This document shows positions 48,626 through 57,532 of a stretch of DNA of 64,000 bases, in pieces. The position numbers and the translations under genes were made by a program. The DNA lies in NCBI GenBank assembly GCA_002215645.1, contig NGFI01000003.1:1-64000 (forward strand). Reading direction: 5' to 3'. Every line of letters starts with the position of its first letter. The first letter of the stretch is position 1. A model generated the notes under the pieces. That model saw only the letters and a program-made list of their open reading frames with translations. It did not search any database and had not been told where the DNA came from. Source of the stretch: Gemmatimonadetes bacterium 2013_60CM_65_52. GTDB lineage: Bacteria; Gemmatimonadota; Gemmatimonadetes; Gemmatimonadales; Gemmatimonadaceae.

Positions 48626-48652
48626 ACCGGCGTTCGCCTCCCACCCAGCGCG

Positions 48653-50128
48653 ATGCTCTTCAATTCGCTGCAGTTCGCGATCTTCTTTCCGATCGTCACG
48701 ATGTTGTACTTCGCGCTGCCCCATCGGGCGCGCGGAACGCTGCTACTGGTCGCAAGCTGCATATTCTACATGACGTTCGTGCCGGCGTACATCGTCGTGC
48801 TGTTCGTCACCATTCTCATCGACTACGTGGCGGCGCAGCGCATCGAGGCCACGCGCGGCGCAGCGCGGCGCGGCTGGCTGGTGGCCAGCATCCTCTCGAC
48901 GTGCGCCGTCCTCTTCATCTTCAAGTACTTCAACTTCTTCGCCGAGTCGGTCACGCTCACCGCGCGTGCGATCGGCATGGCATACATTGCGCCCGCGCTG
49001 AAGCTGATTCTGCCCGTCGGCCTGTCGTTCCACACGTTTCAGAGTCTCAGCTACGTCATCGAGGTCTATCGCGGGCAACAGCGAGCGGAGCACCATTTTC
49101 CGAAGTACGCGCTCTACGTGATGTTCTATCCGCAGCTCGTCGCCGGACCGATCGAGCGGCCACAAAACCTGCTCCATCAATTCGACGAGCCGCACGAGTT
49201 CGACTACGCACGGATCGTGTCGGGCCTCCAGCTCATGGCCTGGGGCTTCATCAAGAAGATCGTCGTCGCCGACCGCCTCGCCGAGCTCGCCAACAGGGTA
49301 TATGACGCGCCAGAGCAGTATTCGGGCCTTCCGCTCATCGTCGGAACGCTCGCGTTTGCCTTCCAGATCTATTGCGACTTCTCCGGATACTCCGACGTCG
49401 CCATCGGGGCGGCGCAGGTGATGGGCTTCCGGCTGATGCGCAACTTCGACCGCCCGTACTTCTCGCACAGCATCTCGGAGTTCTGGCGGCGCTGGCACAT
49501 CTCACTCTCCACCTGGTTCCGCGACTATGTGTACGTACCCCTTGGCGGCAACAGGGGGACCCTCGCGCTTCGGGTGCGCAACCTGTTCATCGTGTTTCTC
49601 GTCAGCGGCCTGTGGCATGGCGCGCGATGGACGTTCGTCGTGTGGGGCGCGCTCCATGGCATCTACCTCATCGCGTCGATCCTCACGGCTGACCTCCGTG
49701 CACGGCTCCGTCACGCCGTGGGGCTCGATCGCGTCCCGTCGCTGATGCACGTATGGCAGACGGGAGCGACGTTCGTGCTGGTGTGTGTCGCGTGGGTCTT
49801 CTTCCGCGCAACGTCGCTGCATGATGCGTGGTACGTCGTCACACACCTCTTTGCGGGAGTTCCATCGCAGCTTGCACAGATTGCAACCGATGGTGGGGCT
49901 CGCGCGCGACTTCTGTTTCTCGGCTTTGAGCCATCGCGGCTGGTGCTCGGGACTGCCGCCGTGGTGGCGCTGCTCGCCATGGAACACGTACAGCGCTCCG
50001 GCTCCGTTCGTGCGCGGCTCGCCACGGCGCCCGTGGCATTTCGCTGGACCGCATACTCCGTCGCCGTGCTGCTGATCATGACGCTCGGCGTCTTCGGCAG
50101 CACCAAGTTCATCTACTTCCAGTTCTGA
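48653..50128 (+). CDS. MBOAT-family membrane O-acyltransferase (AlgI-like)
   Basis: 491 residues with about 11 hydrophobic segments. The MBOAT signatures are present: FWRRWHISLSTWFRDYVYVP and the active-site His in LWHGARWTFVVWGALHG. AlgI/WssH/DltB-type proteins pass acyl groups across the membrane to a periplasmic partner that acetylates a polysaccharide. The SGNH-like gene starts two bases after its stop codon and is the natural partner. Confidence 0.92.
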   Translation: MLFNSLQFAIFFPIVTMLYFALPHRARGTLLLVASCIFYMTFVPAYIVVLFVTILIDYVAAQRIEATRGAARRGWLVASILSTCAVLFIFKYFNFFAESVTLTARAIGMAYIAPALKLILPVGLSFHTFQSLSYVIEVYRGQQRAEHHFPKYALYVMFYPQLVAGPIERPQNLLHQFDEPHEFDYARIVSGLQLMAWGFIKKIVVADRLAELANRVYDAPEQYSGLPLIVGTLAFAFQIYCDFSGYSDVAIGAAQVMGFRLMRNFDRPYFSHSISEFWRRWHISLSTWFRDYVYVPLGGNRGTLALRVRNLFIVFLVSGLWHGARWTFVVWGALHGIYLIASILTADLRARLRHAVGLDRVPSLMHVWQTGATFVLVCVAWVFFRATSLHDAWYVVTHLFAGVPSQLAQIATDGGARARLLFLGFEPSRLVLGTAAVVALLAMEHVQRSGSVRARLATAPVAFRWTAYSVAVLLIMTLGVFGSTKFIYFQF

Positions 50129-50129
50129 C

Positions 50130-51401
50130 GTGGCGCGTCACGGAGCGGGGGCACTTCTCGTCCGCTGCACCGCGCTCTGCGCGGTGGCGCTGCTGCCTGT
50201 CGCATTCAACGCATGGATCGACCCGGCGCGCATACTCGGCGCACCCGCCGACGAGCGCGCCATCGTTCGGGCACTCGTGGAAGGACATTACGTCACCGAT
50301 GTCATGAACTACGATGATCGGGCGATCGAGCGCTTGCTGGCGGAGTCGCGCGTTGGGGCGCCCGATATCCTTGCGATCGGATCGAGCCGCTTGCAACCAC
50401 TCGACGCCAGCGCGTTCCCCGGCCGGCATTTCGTGAATGCGTCGCTCGCGAACGGCCGCCTCGACGACATGCTGGGCATTTATGCACTATATGATACGAA
50501 TAGTCGCCGCCCGCGCCGTCTGGTCGTGAACCTCGATCCATGGACGCTGCGGAACGATCGGTCCGGCGCCCTCTGGCGCTCGCTGCTGGAGAGTCGCGAA
50601 GCGATGTTCGATCGACTGGATCTCCCGCACTCGGCGCTGCGCGATCGGATCGCGCTCGATGTGGGCGCGTGGAAGCGGCTGGCGTCGCCGGAGTATTTTC
50701 GTCTCGCCGTGTTCTCGTTCCGGCACCATGGCACGCGGGGGCTGCATTACACCGTCACGGACCGGGCGCAGAACGTGGAGAAAACCAAGGCGCCCGACGG
50801 CTCCATCGTCTGGCTTCCGTATTCGGAGCGGGAGACCAACCGACTCGCAGCGGAGTATGCGGCGCAGGTGCGGGATCACACCGCCATGTACGATGGACGT
50901 GAGTCCTTCAATACGTCGGGCATGGATGTCCTCGAGCGGTTTCTCCGCTACGTGCGACGCGAAGGGGTGGAAGTGGATCTCCTCATGGCGCCATTTCATC
51001 CGGTGGTGTACGCGGAGCTTGCGAAGGTGTCGCCGAACCGGCTCGTCGAAGCGGAGCAACGATATCGCGAGCTCGCCGCGCGCGTCGGCGCACGTGTCAT
51101 CGGCGGGTTCAATCCGGCTGCGACGGGCATGACGGCGCGCGACTTCTTCGACCAGTCGCACATGCGTCCGGAATCCCTGGCACGGCTCGTGGCAGCATCG
51201 ACGACACACCAGCAGTACCAGGAAGGAACTCCAGTATCCTGTACCCGGCACTCGGTCAACACCGTATCCGGTAGAGGTGGTTTTCGTCGGCGCCGTTCGT
51301 CGGTCTGCGCGTTATTCGGCGTTAACAGCCGCTTCGGCGGTCGGTACCGGATACGTCGTTTTACCGAGTGCCGGATACAGGATACTGGCCTTCACTACTG
51401 A
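50130..51401 (+). CDS. SGNH/AlgX-like polysaccharide O-acetylation partner
   Basis: 423 residues from GTG 50130. An N-terminal membrane anchor (LLVRCTALCAVALLPVAFNAW) precedes an extracytoplasmic domain with DILAIGSSRLQPLD (Ser85/86, block I) and DFFDQSHMRPES (Asp341xxHis344), the SGNH catalytic set. It follows the MBOAT gene by one base. The last 57 residues or so (from about 51228) are read from the dispersed repeat and end CRIQDTGLHY; they are unlike the rest and probably not part of the ancestral protein, whose natural end would be near residue 365. Confidence 0.8.
   Translation: MARHGAGALLVRCTALCAVALLPVAFNAWIDPARILGAPADERAIVRALVEGHYVTDVMNYDDRAIERLLAESRVGAPDILAIGSSRLQPLDASAFPGRHFVNASLANGRLDDMLGIYALYDTNSRRPRRLVVNLDPWTLRNDRSGALWRSLLESREAMFDRLDLPHSALRDRIALDVGAWKRLASPEYFRLAVFSFRHHGTRGLHYTVTDRAQNVEKTKAPDGSIVWLPYSERETNRLAAEYAAQVRDHTAMYDGRESFNTSGMDVLERFLRYVRREGVEVDLLMAPFHPVVYAELAKVSPNRLVEAEQRYRELAARVGARVIGGFNPAATGMTARDFFDQSHMRPESLARLVAASTTHQQYQEGTPVSCTRHSVNTVSGRGGFRRRRSSVCALFGVNSRFGGRYRIRRFTECRIQDTGLHY
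51231..51388. repeat. Dispersed palindromic repeat, inverted pair (copies C and D)
   Basis: Arm C (51231-51273) runs CCAGTATCCTGTACCCGGCA, then CTCGGTCAAC and ACCGTATCCGGTA. Arm D (51345-51388) is its reverse complement with small changes, TACCGGATACGTCGTTTTAC to GGATACTGG. The 71-base loop between is specific to this locus. The same sequence occurs singly at 19672 and 24095. A 16-bp direct repeat (CACTACTGATCCTCGT, 51393 and 51409) follows arm D. Confidence 0.8.
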
Positions 51402-51424
51402 TCCTCGTCACTACTGATCCTCGT
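51393..51424. repeat. 16-bp tandem duplication
   Basis: CACTACTGATCCTCGT occurs twice head to tail between the inverted repeat and the PLD gene stop codon; the second copy ends inside the stop. Confidence 0.7.
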
Positions 51425-52605
51425 CATGCGTGTGGCAGCACTCGCGACCTGATCGTGATCTCCCTGGACGCATCCAGATCCTTGAGAAACATCGCTTCTG
51501 CCTGCGCGCCAACCGTTGCGTCCTCGATGACCGCGTCGAGCTCGTAGTTGATCGCAACGCCGAGCGGGTTGAAGTCGGTCGAGCCGACGCGGACCCAGCG
51601 GCCGTCCACGACGCTGCTCTTTGCGTGCATCATGCTACCGCGCCACTCCCAGATGCGGACGCCGTTCGTGAGGAGACGGCGGTAATAGCGACGCGTGAGC
51701 AGCGAGACCCACGGGTGATCGTTGCGCGACGGAACGAGAATACGCACGTCCACTCCGTCGCGCGCGGCGCCTGTCAGCGCCTCGACCTCCGACCACGCGG
51801 GTACGAAGTAGGCATTCGCGATCCAGATGGCGCGCTCCGCCGATATGGCCTGCATCTGAAGCGCGCGAGCGATTCGCATCTTGAACGGCTCGCCCTCGAC
51901 AATACCGACGAGTGCGGGTGCCGCCGTCGCGGGATCGAGGTGCGCGCCGCGCGCCGCACGCCGCGTGAGCCGATGCGAGCCGCGTCGTTCGCGACTCTGC
52001 GCGCGCTCCCACATGATGTCGAACGCCTGCTGCATGTCATTCGCCGCCGGCCCCTCGATGCGCACCGCGGTGTCGCGCCAGTGCACTCGATGCCGCGGTC
52101 CGCGCCCCATCCACTCCGCACCGATGCCGACGCCGCCGGTGATGCCCACCTTGGCGTCCACCACGACGACCTTGCGATGATCGCGCGGGACGAGCCCGAA
52201 GTACGGCTTGACGCCGGGTGAGTTGAACGTGCGGTGGATGACGCCTGCCTTCCGCAGCGTTTCGAGATAACTCCGCGCGACGCCGCGCATGCCGATCCAG
52301 TCGCTGAGCAACCGAACCGCAACACCGCGGTGTGCCGCGCGTGCGAGTGCGTCGCCGACACGCCGGCCCACTTCGTCGGAGCGGAGTATGTAGGCCTCGA
52401 GGACAACCGACTGGTCTGCCGCGTCGATCGCAGCGCACATGACGTCGAACGTCTCGGGCCCGTCGTGCAGCAGCCGGACGTGATTGCCACTGGACACGTC
52501 GGCGGCAGCGATACGCCACAGGCCGCGGGCGAACGCCGGTCCTCCGGAGATGCCGGCAGCCGGAGCAGCTTTCACATGTGACCGTGCGCTCATGTGTTCC
52601 GCCAC
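51424..52605 (-). CDS. Cardiolipin-synthase-like phospholipase D protein
   Basis: 393 residues with both HKD motifs: HRKVVVVDAKVGITGG (His143, Lys145, Asp150) and HAKSSVVDGRWVRVGS (His327, Lys329, Asp334). The length, lack of N-terminal TM segments and spacing match ClsB-type synthases, which join phosphatidylglycerol with PG or PE. An N-terminal charged extension of about 30 residues is present. Its stop lies in the tandem 16-bp repeat. Confidence 0.9.
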   Translation of the reverse strand: MAEHMSARSHVKAAPAAGISGGPAFARGLWRIAAADVSSGNHVRLLHDGPETFDVMCAAIDAADQSVVLEAYILRSDEVGRRVGDALARAAHRGVAVRLLSDWIGMRGVARSYLETLRKAGVIHRTFNSPGVKPYFGLVPRDHRKVVVVDAKVGITGGVGIGAEWMGRGPRHRVHWRDTAVRIEGPAANDMQQAFDIMWERAQSRERRGSHRLTRRAARGAHLDPATAAPALVGIVEGEPFKMRIARALQMQAISAERAIWIANAYFVPAWSEVEALTGAARDGVDVRILVPSRNDHPWVSLLTRRYYRRLLTNGVRIWEWRGSMMHAKSSVVDGRWVRVGSTDFNPLGVAINYELDAVIEDATVGAQAEAMFLKDLDASREITIRSRVLPHA

Positions 52606-52614
52606 CGGAACAGT

Positions 52615-52992
52615 CTATTGTCCGCCGTCGTTCTCCGCCCGTTGCACCGCGTCGGCCAGCGTCTTGAGGTCGAAGGGCTTGTGGATGACTTCGCGCCCGA
52701 GCGGCGGCCATTCGCGGCCCGGACGGCCGATGTCCGACAGCTCACCGGTGACAAATGTCACGCGACTCGCGAGGTGCGGGCGGTACTCCTCGATCCAGTT
52801 GAGCAGATCAAAGCCACTTTCGCCGCCGAGCCAGACGTCCAGAAACACGATCGTGGGATCAGCGCTCTTCAGAATCTCCTGGGCTTCGGCGACGCTCTTC
52901 GCCACGTGAACGACGTCGTGACGCCGGGTAAAGTAGCGCGAGACCACGCGTCCAATGGTCTCCTCGTCGTCGACGTACAGGACGGTTGCCAT
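52615..52992 (-). CDS. Single-domain response regulator
   Basis: 125 residues from ATG 52992. Receiver features: MATVLYVDDE (Asp8/9), phospho-acceptor Asp52 in IVFLDVWLG, Thr in VTFVTGEL and Lys in VIHKPFD. There is no output domain, so it acts like CheY/Spo0F. The stop lies 10 bases before the PLD gene start, so the two may be co-transcribed; a kinase partner is not adjacent. Confidence 0.9.
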   Translation of the reverse strand: MATVLYVDDEETIGRVVSRYFTRRHDVVHVAKSVAEAQEILKSADPTIVFLDVWLGGESGFDLLNWIEEYRPHLASRVTFVTGELSDIGRPGREWPPLGREVIHKPFDLKTLADAVQRAENDGGQ

Positions 52993-53102
52993 GCAGTTCC
53001 GTGACGGTGGGGGTGTGCCGGCGCGGTGGCGGTGGAGCATGCAAGAGCTTCGCCACCGGGCCGGCCTTTGCGGCGTCGCAAACGCGGTGGCATACTGCTC
53101 GG

Positions 53103-53996
53103 ATGTTGAACATCGACCTGACTGGACGTCGCGCCCTCGTCGCCGGTGTCGCCGATGACGGCGGATTCGGCTTCGCGATCGCGAAGGCGCTGGCGGAAGC
53201 CGGCGCCACCGTGTGTGTCGGCACCTGGCCGCCCGCGCTGAACATCTTCCTCAATCTGCTCGAGCGCGGCAAGATGGACGAGTCGCGCGTGATGTCGAAC
53301 GGAGCGCTGCTGCCGTTCGAGAAGATCTATCCGCTCGACGCGGTCTACGACACGCTGGGCGACATTCCGGACGACGTGCGCACCAGCAAGCGGTACCGGG
53401 ACGTCGGCGACTGTTCGATTGCCGGCGTGGCCGCGCGCCTCGTCGAGGATTTCGGCGATCATCCGCTCGACATCGTGGTGCACGCGTTGGCGAACGGCCC
53501 CGAGGTCAAGAAACCGCTCATCGACACGAGTCGCAGCGGCTACCTCGCCGCCGTGAGTGCCAGTGCGTACTCGCTCATCGCCATGGTCTCGCGTTTCGGT
53601 CCGCTGATGCGGCCGGGCGGCGCGTTCGCATCGCTCACGTACATGGCGAGCGAGCGCGTGATCCCCGGATACGGCGGCGGCATGTCGAGCGCGAAAGCCG
53701 CACTCGAGAGCGACACCCGCACGCTCGCCTTCGAGGCCGGACGCCGCTGGGGCGTCCGCGTCAACACCGTTTCCGCGGGGCCGTTCGCATCGCGCGCGGC
53801 GAGCGCCATCGGCATCATCGAGAAGATGGTTGCCTATGTATCCGCCAACGCGCCGCTCCCCGACCAGTTGAGCGCAACGGAAGTCGGCGTCGCGACGGCG
53901 TTCCTCTGCTCTCCCCTTGCTTCGGGAATCACCGGAACCACGGTCTACGTGGACAAGGGCTATCACACGATGGGGATGGCGGTGGAAACCGGCTGA
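53103..53996 (+). CDS. fabI: Enoyl-ACP reductase, plant/chlamydia type
   Basis: 297 residues from ATG 53103. The cofactor-binding start GVADDGGFGFAIAKALAEAG and the substrate-site segment ERVIPGYGGGMSSAKAALES (catalytic Tyr and Lys) are those of FabI. The insertion WPPALNIFLNLLERGKMDES and the PLDAVYDTLGDIPDDV part are specific to the chloroplast and chlamydial forms rather than the E. coli form. It catalyses the last step of fatty-acid elongation in the cytoplasm. Its 3' end overlaps the convergent propeller gene by 34 bases. Confidence 0.93.
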   Translation: MLNIDLTGRRALVAGVADDGGFGFAIAKALAEAGATVCVGTWPPALNIFLNLLERGKMDESRVMSNGALLPFEKIYPLDAVYDTLGDIPDDVRTSKRYRDVGDCSIAGVAARLVEDFGDHPLDIVVHALANGPEVKKPLIDTSRSGYLAAVSASAYSLIAMVSRFGPLMRPGGAFASLTYMASERVIPGYGGGMSSAKAALESDTRTLAFEAGRRWGVRVNTVSAGPFASRAASAIGIIEKMVAYVSANAPLPDQLSATEVGVATAFLCSPLASGITGTTVYVDKGYHTMGMAVETG

Positions 53997-56900
53997 GTCA
54001 TCGACACGGTAACGGGCGGAGGGACGTCCGCTGGCCGTGGGACGATCTCAGGCAGCTTCTCGCTTCGCAATGTGCTGTTGATGGCGGGCAGTTTGGACTC
54101 GAGCGCCTTCCTCATGTTCGACAACTGTGTGTCGAGCTGCACGGAAAGCACCTTGAACACGTCGGTGGTCTGCTTCGTCGGCACCGCTTCGGCGCTGCCG
54201 GCGACGCCCGCGAGCGCCGCAATCTTGTTGTTCAGACGGATTGGATAGTTGAGTGGATCCTGTCCGCTGCGATTGCGTGTCTGGTAGATGGAATCTTCGA
54301 CGACCGCGAGCTCGGTGCGCAGCGCGTCGGCGAGCGGCTTGAACGTCGCGAGTCCCCCCGCACTCAGCTTCTTCTCGCGGTCGGCGAGCTGCCTGCGCAC
54401 GGAGCGAATCGTCTTGACAGCGTCGTTCGCTTCCGTCGTGCGATCGCGTACGTGCAGGAGAAACGCGAACTGTGCATCGAGCTCCGCCTGTGTCGCGAAC
54501 GTGCGCGGATCCTTCTTGAGGACAAACGTCTCCGTGCCGACGGGCCTCCCGTCCACGATCATGCGGACGCGATAGGTGCCCGGTGGAGACATGGGACCCT
54601 GGGTGCCGGCCGCCCACATGATCAGCCCCTCGAACGTCGAAGCGTCCGGATACCGCATGTTCCAGTTGAAGGTGTTGATCCCCGCCTTGTTCGGCACACG
54701 TGGCGGAGGCGGCGTGCGAATGGGACCTCCCTCCTCTTCCCCACCGGCCGCCAATGCGCCCGCGTCGGGTGTGCGGCGCAGCATTCGCTCGACACTGTCG
54801 ACGGGCACGCCAGCGGCCACGAGCGAGTCGCGCCGCACCTTGATGCGCGCGGCCCGCGTTACCGAGTCCACGGCGGTGGCGGAGTCCTGGCGGCTGGTGA
54901 AGCTCCGGATGAGCGTGCCCTTCGAGTCGAGGAACTGCAGCACGACCTCGCGATTGGCGTTCTTCAGCCAGTAGTGCACCTGCGGTCCACCGGCGGGGCT
55001 CGCCGCGACCGGATGCACCGGCGGGCCGGACGGAGCACCCGGTGCCGCACCGCCCCCACCGAATCGGCCGCCGGCAAAGCTCACCCGATATGCATCCCGC
55101 GGATGGAAGAGATGCGCGGGCTTCTGTGTGACCGCGGGCGTGATCTGCCGCAGTGCCGAGATGTCGTCGATGACCCAGAAGCTGCGTCCGTGTGTCGCGG
55201 CGATGAGATCCCCTTCCTTTATCGCGAGGTCGTGCACGGGCACGGGGGGCAGATTCAGTTGGAGACGCTGCCAGCTCGCGCCGTCGTCGCGCGAGAACCA
55301 GACGCCACGCTCCGTCCCGACGTACAGCTGTCCGGCCTTCTCGTTGTCTTCGCGAATGGCGCGCGCGAACTGCGTGCTGTCGATCCCTCGATCGATACGC
55401 GCCCACGTCTTTCCGAAGTCGGTGGTGCGCCACAGGTACGGCCGGTCGTCGTTCAACTGGAAACGATTCGCGGCGACGTATGCGGTGCCGGCGCTGAAGT
55501 GCGAGGGCTCGATGAGCGAGACGCGCGTATAGGCGGCCATGTCCTTCGGCGTGACGTCCTGCCACGACTTGCCGTTGTCGCGGGACACATGAATCAGCCC
55601 GTCGTCGGACCCCGCCCACAGCACGCCGCGCTGCTTCGGCGACTCGGCGAATGCGAAGATGACGCCATAGTACTCGACGGACGTTTGATCCTTCGTGATG
55701 GGGCCGCCCGATGGTCCGAGTGTCTTCGGATCATTGCGCGTCAGATCCGGTGAGATCACCTCCCAGCTCTGACCGTCGTTCGTGGTGCGATGCACGTAGT
55801 TCGACGTCGCGTACAGCACCGAGGGATCGTGCGGCGAGAGGATGATCGGATACGTCCATTGGAATCGATACTTGAGATCGATGGCCGAGTGGCCCATGGG
55901 GTTGTCGGGCCATGGGTTGATGTTGCGCGTGAGCCCCGTGCGCAAATCCTTGCGGGTGAGCAGCGCGCCATAGCTCCCTGCGTACACGACATCGGGCTTG
56001 TCGCTGCGCGACGCGATGTATCCGGATTCGCCGCCGCCGGCCTCCACCCAGTCGTGCAGGTCGATTCCGCCCGCCTTGCGGCTCGGTCCGCAGAGCGTGC
56101 TGTTGTCCTGCTGTGCACCGCACACCTGGTACGGGAAGTGGTCGGTGGCGATGACGTGGTAGAATTGCGCGGTCGCGAAATCTTCCTCCGACCACGTGCG
56201 GCCGCCGTCGGTGGACACGCTGGCTCCGCCGTCGTCCGACTCGATCATGCGCTGGTTGTCGTTTGGCGCGATCCAGAAGTCATGCGAGTCGCCGTGCGGA
56301 ATGCCGCGCACCGGGCGAAAGGTCTTGCCGCCATCCGTGCTCTTCTGGAAGGAGACGTTGTTCACGTAGACGACGTTCGCGTCCCTGGTGTCCGCGTGAA
56401 TCTTCGAGTAGTACCAGGCTCGCTGGCGCAGCGAGCGGTCGGCGTTGGTGCGGCTCCACGTGGCACCACCGTCGTCGGAGCGGAACACGCCGCCCGAATC
56501 GTTCTCGACAATGGCCCACACGAGACCGGCCTTCGCGCTCGACACATCGAGCCCGATGTTGCCGAAGAGACCCGCCGGTAATCCGGCGTTGTGCGTGATC
56601 TCCGTCCAGTGGTCGCCGCCGTCGGTCGTCTTGAAGATCCCGCTCCCTGCGCCACCGGAGATGAGCATCCAGGGCGTGCGGCCTGCCTGCCAGAATGCGG
56701 CGTACAGGACATCCGGGTTGGAGGGATCCATGACGAGATCCGACGCGCCGGTGGAGTCGTTGCGGAAGAGAATGCGGTCCCAGCTGCGCCCTCCGTTTCT
56801 CGAGCGGTAGATGCCCCGATCCGGCGTAGGAGCCCACACGTTGCCTTCCGCAGCGACGTACACGACATCGGGATTCGTGGGGTGGATGCGCACCCGCGAG

Positions 56901-57394
56901 ATCTGTCGAGTCGCCTTGAGTCCGAGCGACGTCCACGTCTTGCCCGCGTCGGTGGACTTCCACACACCCTCACCGTGCGAGACGTTGCCGCGCAACGCGT
57001 ACTCGCCGCCGCCGACATATACGACGTCGGGGTTTGACGCAGAGATCGCGACTGCGCCGATGGTTCCGCCAAAGTAGCCGTCCGTCACGGGCGCCCATGA
57101 CTGTCCGCCATCGAGCGACTTGAAGACACCGCCCCCGACGGTGCCCATGTAGTACTCACTCGCGCGGGCGGCCGAACCGCCGACGGCGACTGAACGGCCA
57201 CCCCGGTAGGGTCCCAACTCACGCCAGCGGAGTCCGCTCAGTGCCGACGAATCTACCGGACCCGGCTGTAACGAAGCCGGACTGACAGGGATGCTCGGCC
57301 TGGTGTCGCTCGCAGGTGCGGGACGCAGCTGCGCCTGAAGCGAGAGCGCGGCAAGGGGAACGAGGGAAACAGCGCGGAAGAGAGACTGAAACAC
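53963..57394 (-). CDS. Secreted BNR/sortilin-type beta-propeller protein
   Basis: Of the in-frame starts I choose GTG 57394, which follows GGAG and begins a signal peptide (VFQSLFRAVSLVPLAALSLQ); 1143 residues. Asp-box repeats are plentiful (SLDGGQSW, STDAGKTW, TTDGGDHW, SDDGGATW, STDGGRTW, SRDNGKSW, TTDFGKTW, SRDDGASW). A Pro/Gly-rich linker (GGRFGGGGAAPGAPSGPPV) leads to a C-terminal domain with a helical coiled-coil-like end (DRTTEANDAVKTIRSVRRQL). It is a full-length relative of the truncated gene at the left edge. The tail overlaps fabI by 34 bases. Confidence 0.88.
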   Translation of the reverse strand: MFQSLFRAVSLVPLAALSLQAQLRPAPASDTRPSIPVSPASLQPGPVDSSALSGLRWRELGPYRGGRSVAVGGSAARASEYYMGTVGGGVFKSLDGGQSWAPVTDGYFGGTIGAVAISASNPDVVYVGGGEYALRGNVSHGEGVWKSTDAGKTWTSLGLKATRQISRVRIHPTNPDVVYVAAEGNVWAPTPDRGIYRSRNGGRSWDRILFRNDSTGASDLVMDPSNPDVLYAAFWQAGRTPWMLISGGAGSGIFKTTDGGDHWTEITHNAGLPAGLFGNIGLDVSSAKAGLVWAIVENDSGGVFRSDDGGATWSRTNADRSLRQRAWYYSKIHADTRDANVVYVNNVSFQKSTDGGKTFRPVRGIPHGDSHDFWIAPNDNQRMIESDDGGASVSTDGGRTWSEEDFATAQFYHVIATDHFPYQVCGAQQDNSTLCGPSRKAGGIDLHDWVEAGGGESGYIASRSDKPDVVYAGSYGALLTRKDLRTGLTRNINPWPDNPMGHSAIDLKYRFQWTYPIILSPHDPSVLYATSNYVHRTTNDGQSWEVISPDLTRNDPKTLGPSGGPITKDQTSVEYYGVIFAFAESPKQRGVLWAGSDDGLIHVSRDNGKSWQDVTPKDMAAYTRVSLIEPSHFSAGTAYVAANRFQLNDDRPYLWRTTDFGKTWARIDRGIDSTQFARAIREDNEKAGQLYVGTERGVWFSRDDGASWQRLQLNLPPVPVHDLAIKEGDLIAATHGRSFWVIDDISALRQITPAVTQKPAHLFHPRDAYRVSFAGGRFGGGGAAPGAPSGPPVHPVAASPAGGPQVHYWLKNANREVVLQFLDSKGTLIRSFTSRQDSATAVDSVTRAARIKVRRDSLVAAGVPVDSVERMLRRTPDAGALAAGGEEEGGPIRTPPPPRVPNKAGINTFNWNMRYPDASTFEGLIMWAAGTQGPMSPPGTYRVRMIVDGRPVGTETFVLKKDPRTFATQAELDAQFAFLLHVRDRTTEANDAVKTIRSVRRQLADREKKLSAGGLATFKPLADALRTELAVVEDSIYQTRNRSGQDPLNYPIRLNNKIAALAGVAGSAEAVPTKQTTDVFKVLSVQLDTQLSNMRKALESKLPAINSTLRSEKLPEIVPRPADVPPPVTVSMTQPVSTAIPIV

Positions 57395-57532
57395 GAGAGC
57401 TCCATGGGGCGAGTTTTCAGGGCTGCATTTACGGGGCTGCGTGGGCGTGCGCAAGGAGTTCCAATGCAGCATCTCCCAATTTCCGCCGATACTGGATGAT
57501 GTCCCCTTCTTTCCCGAGCATCCGCCGTTCGT

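Noticed and set aside
53213-55753. 846-codon open frame antisense to the large propeller gene
   Set aside because: It is the opposite-strand shadow of the propeller gene and the wrong frame of fabI; composition is Arg-rich with no recognisable motifs.
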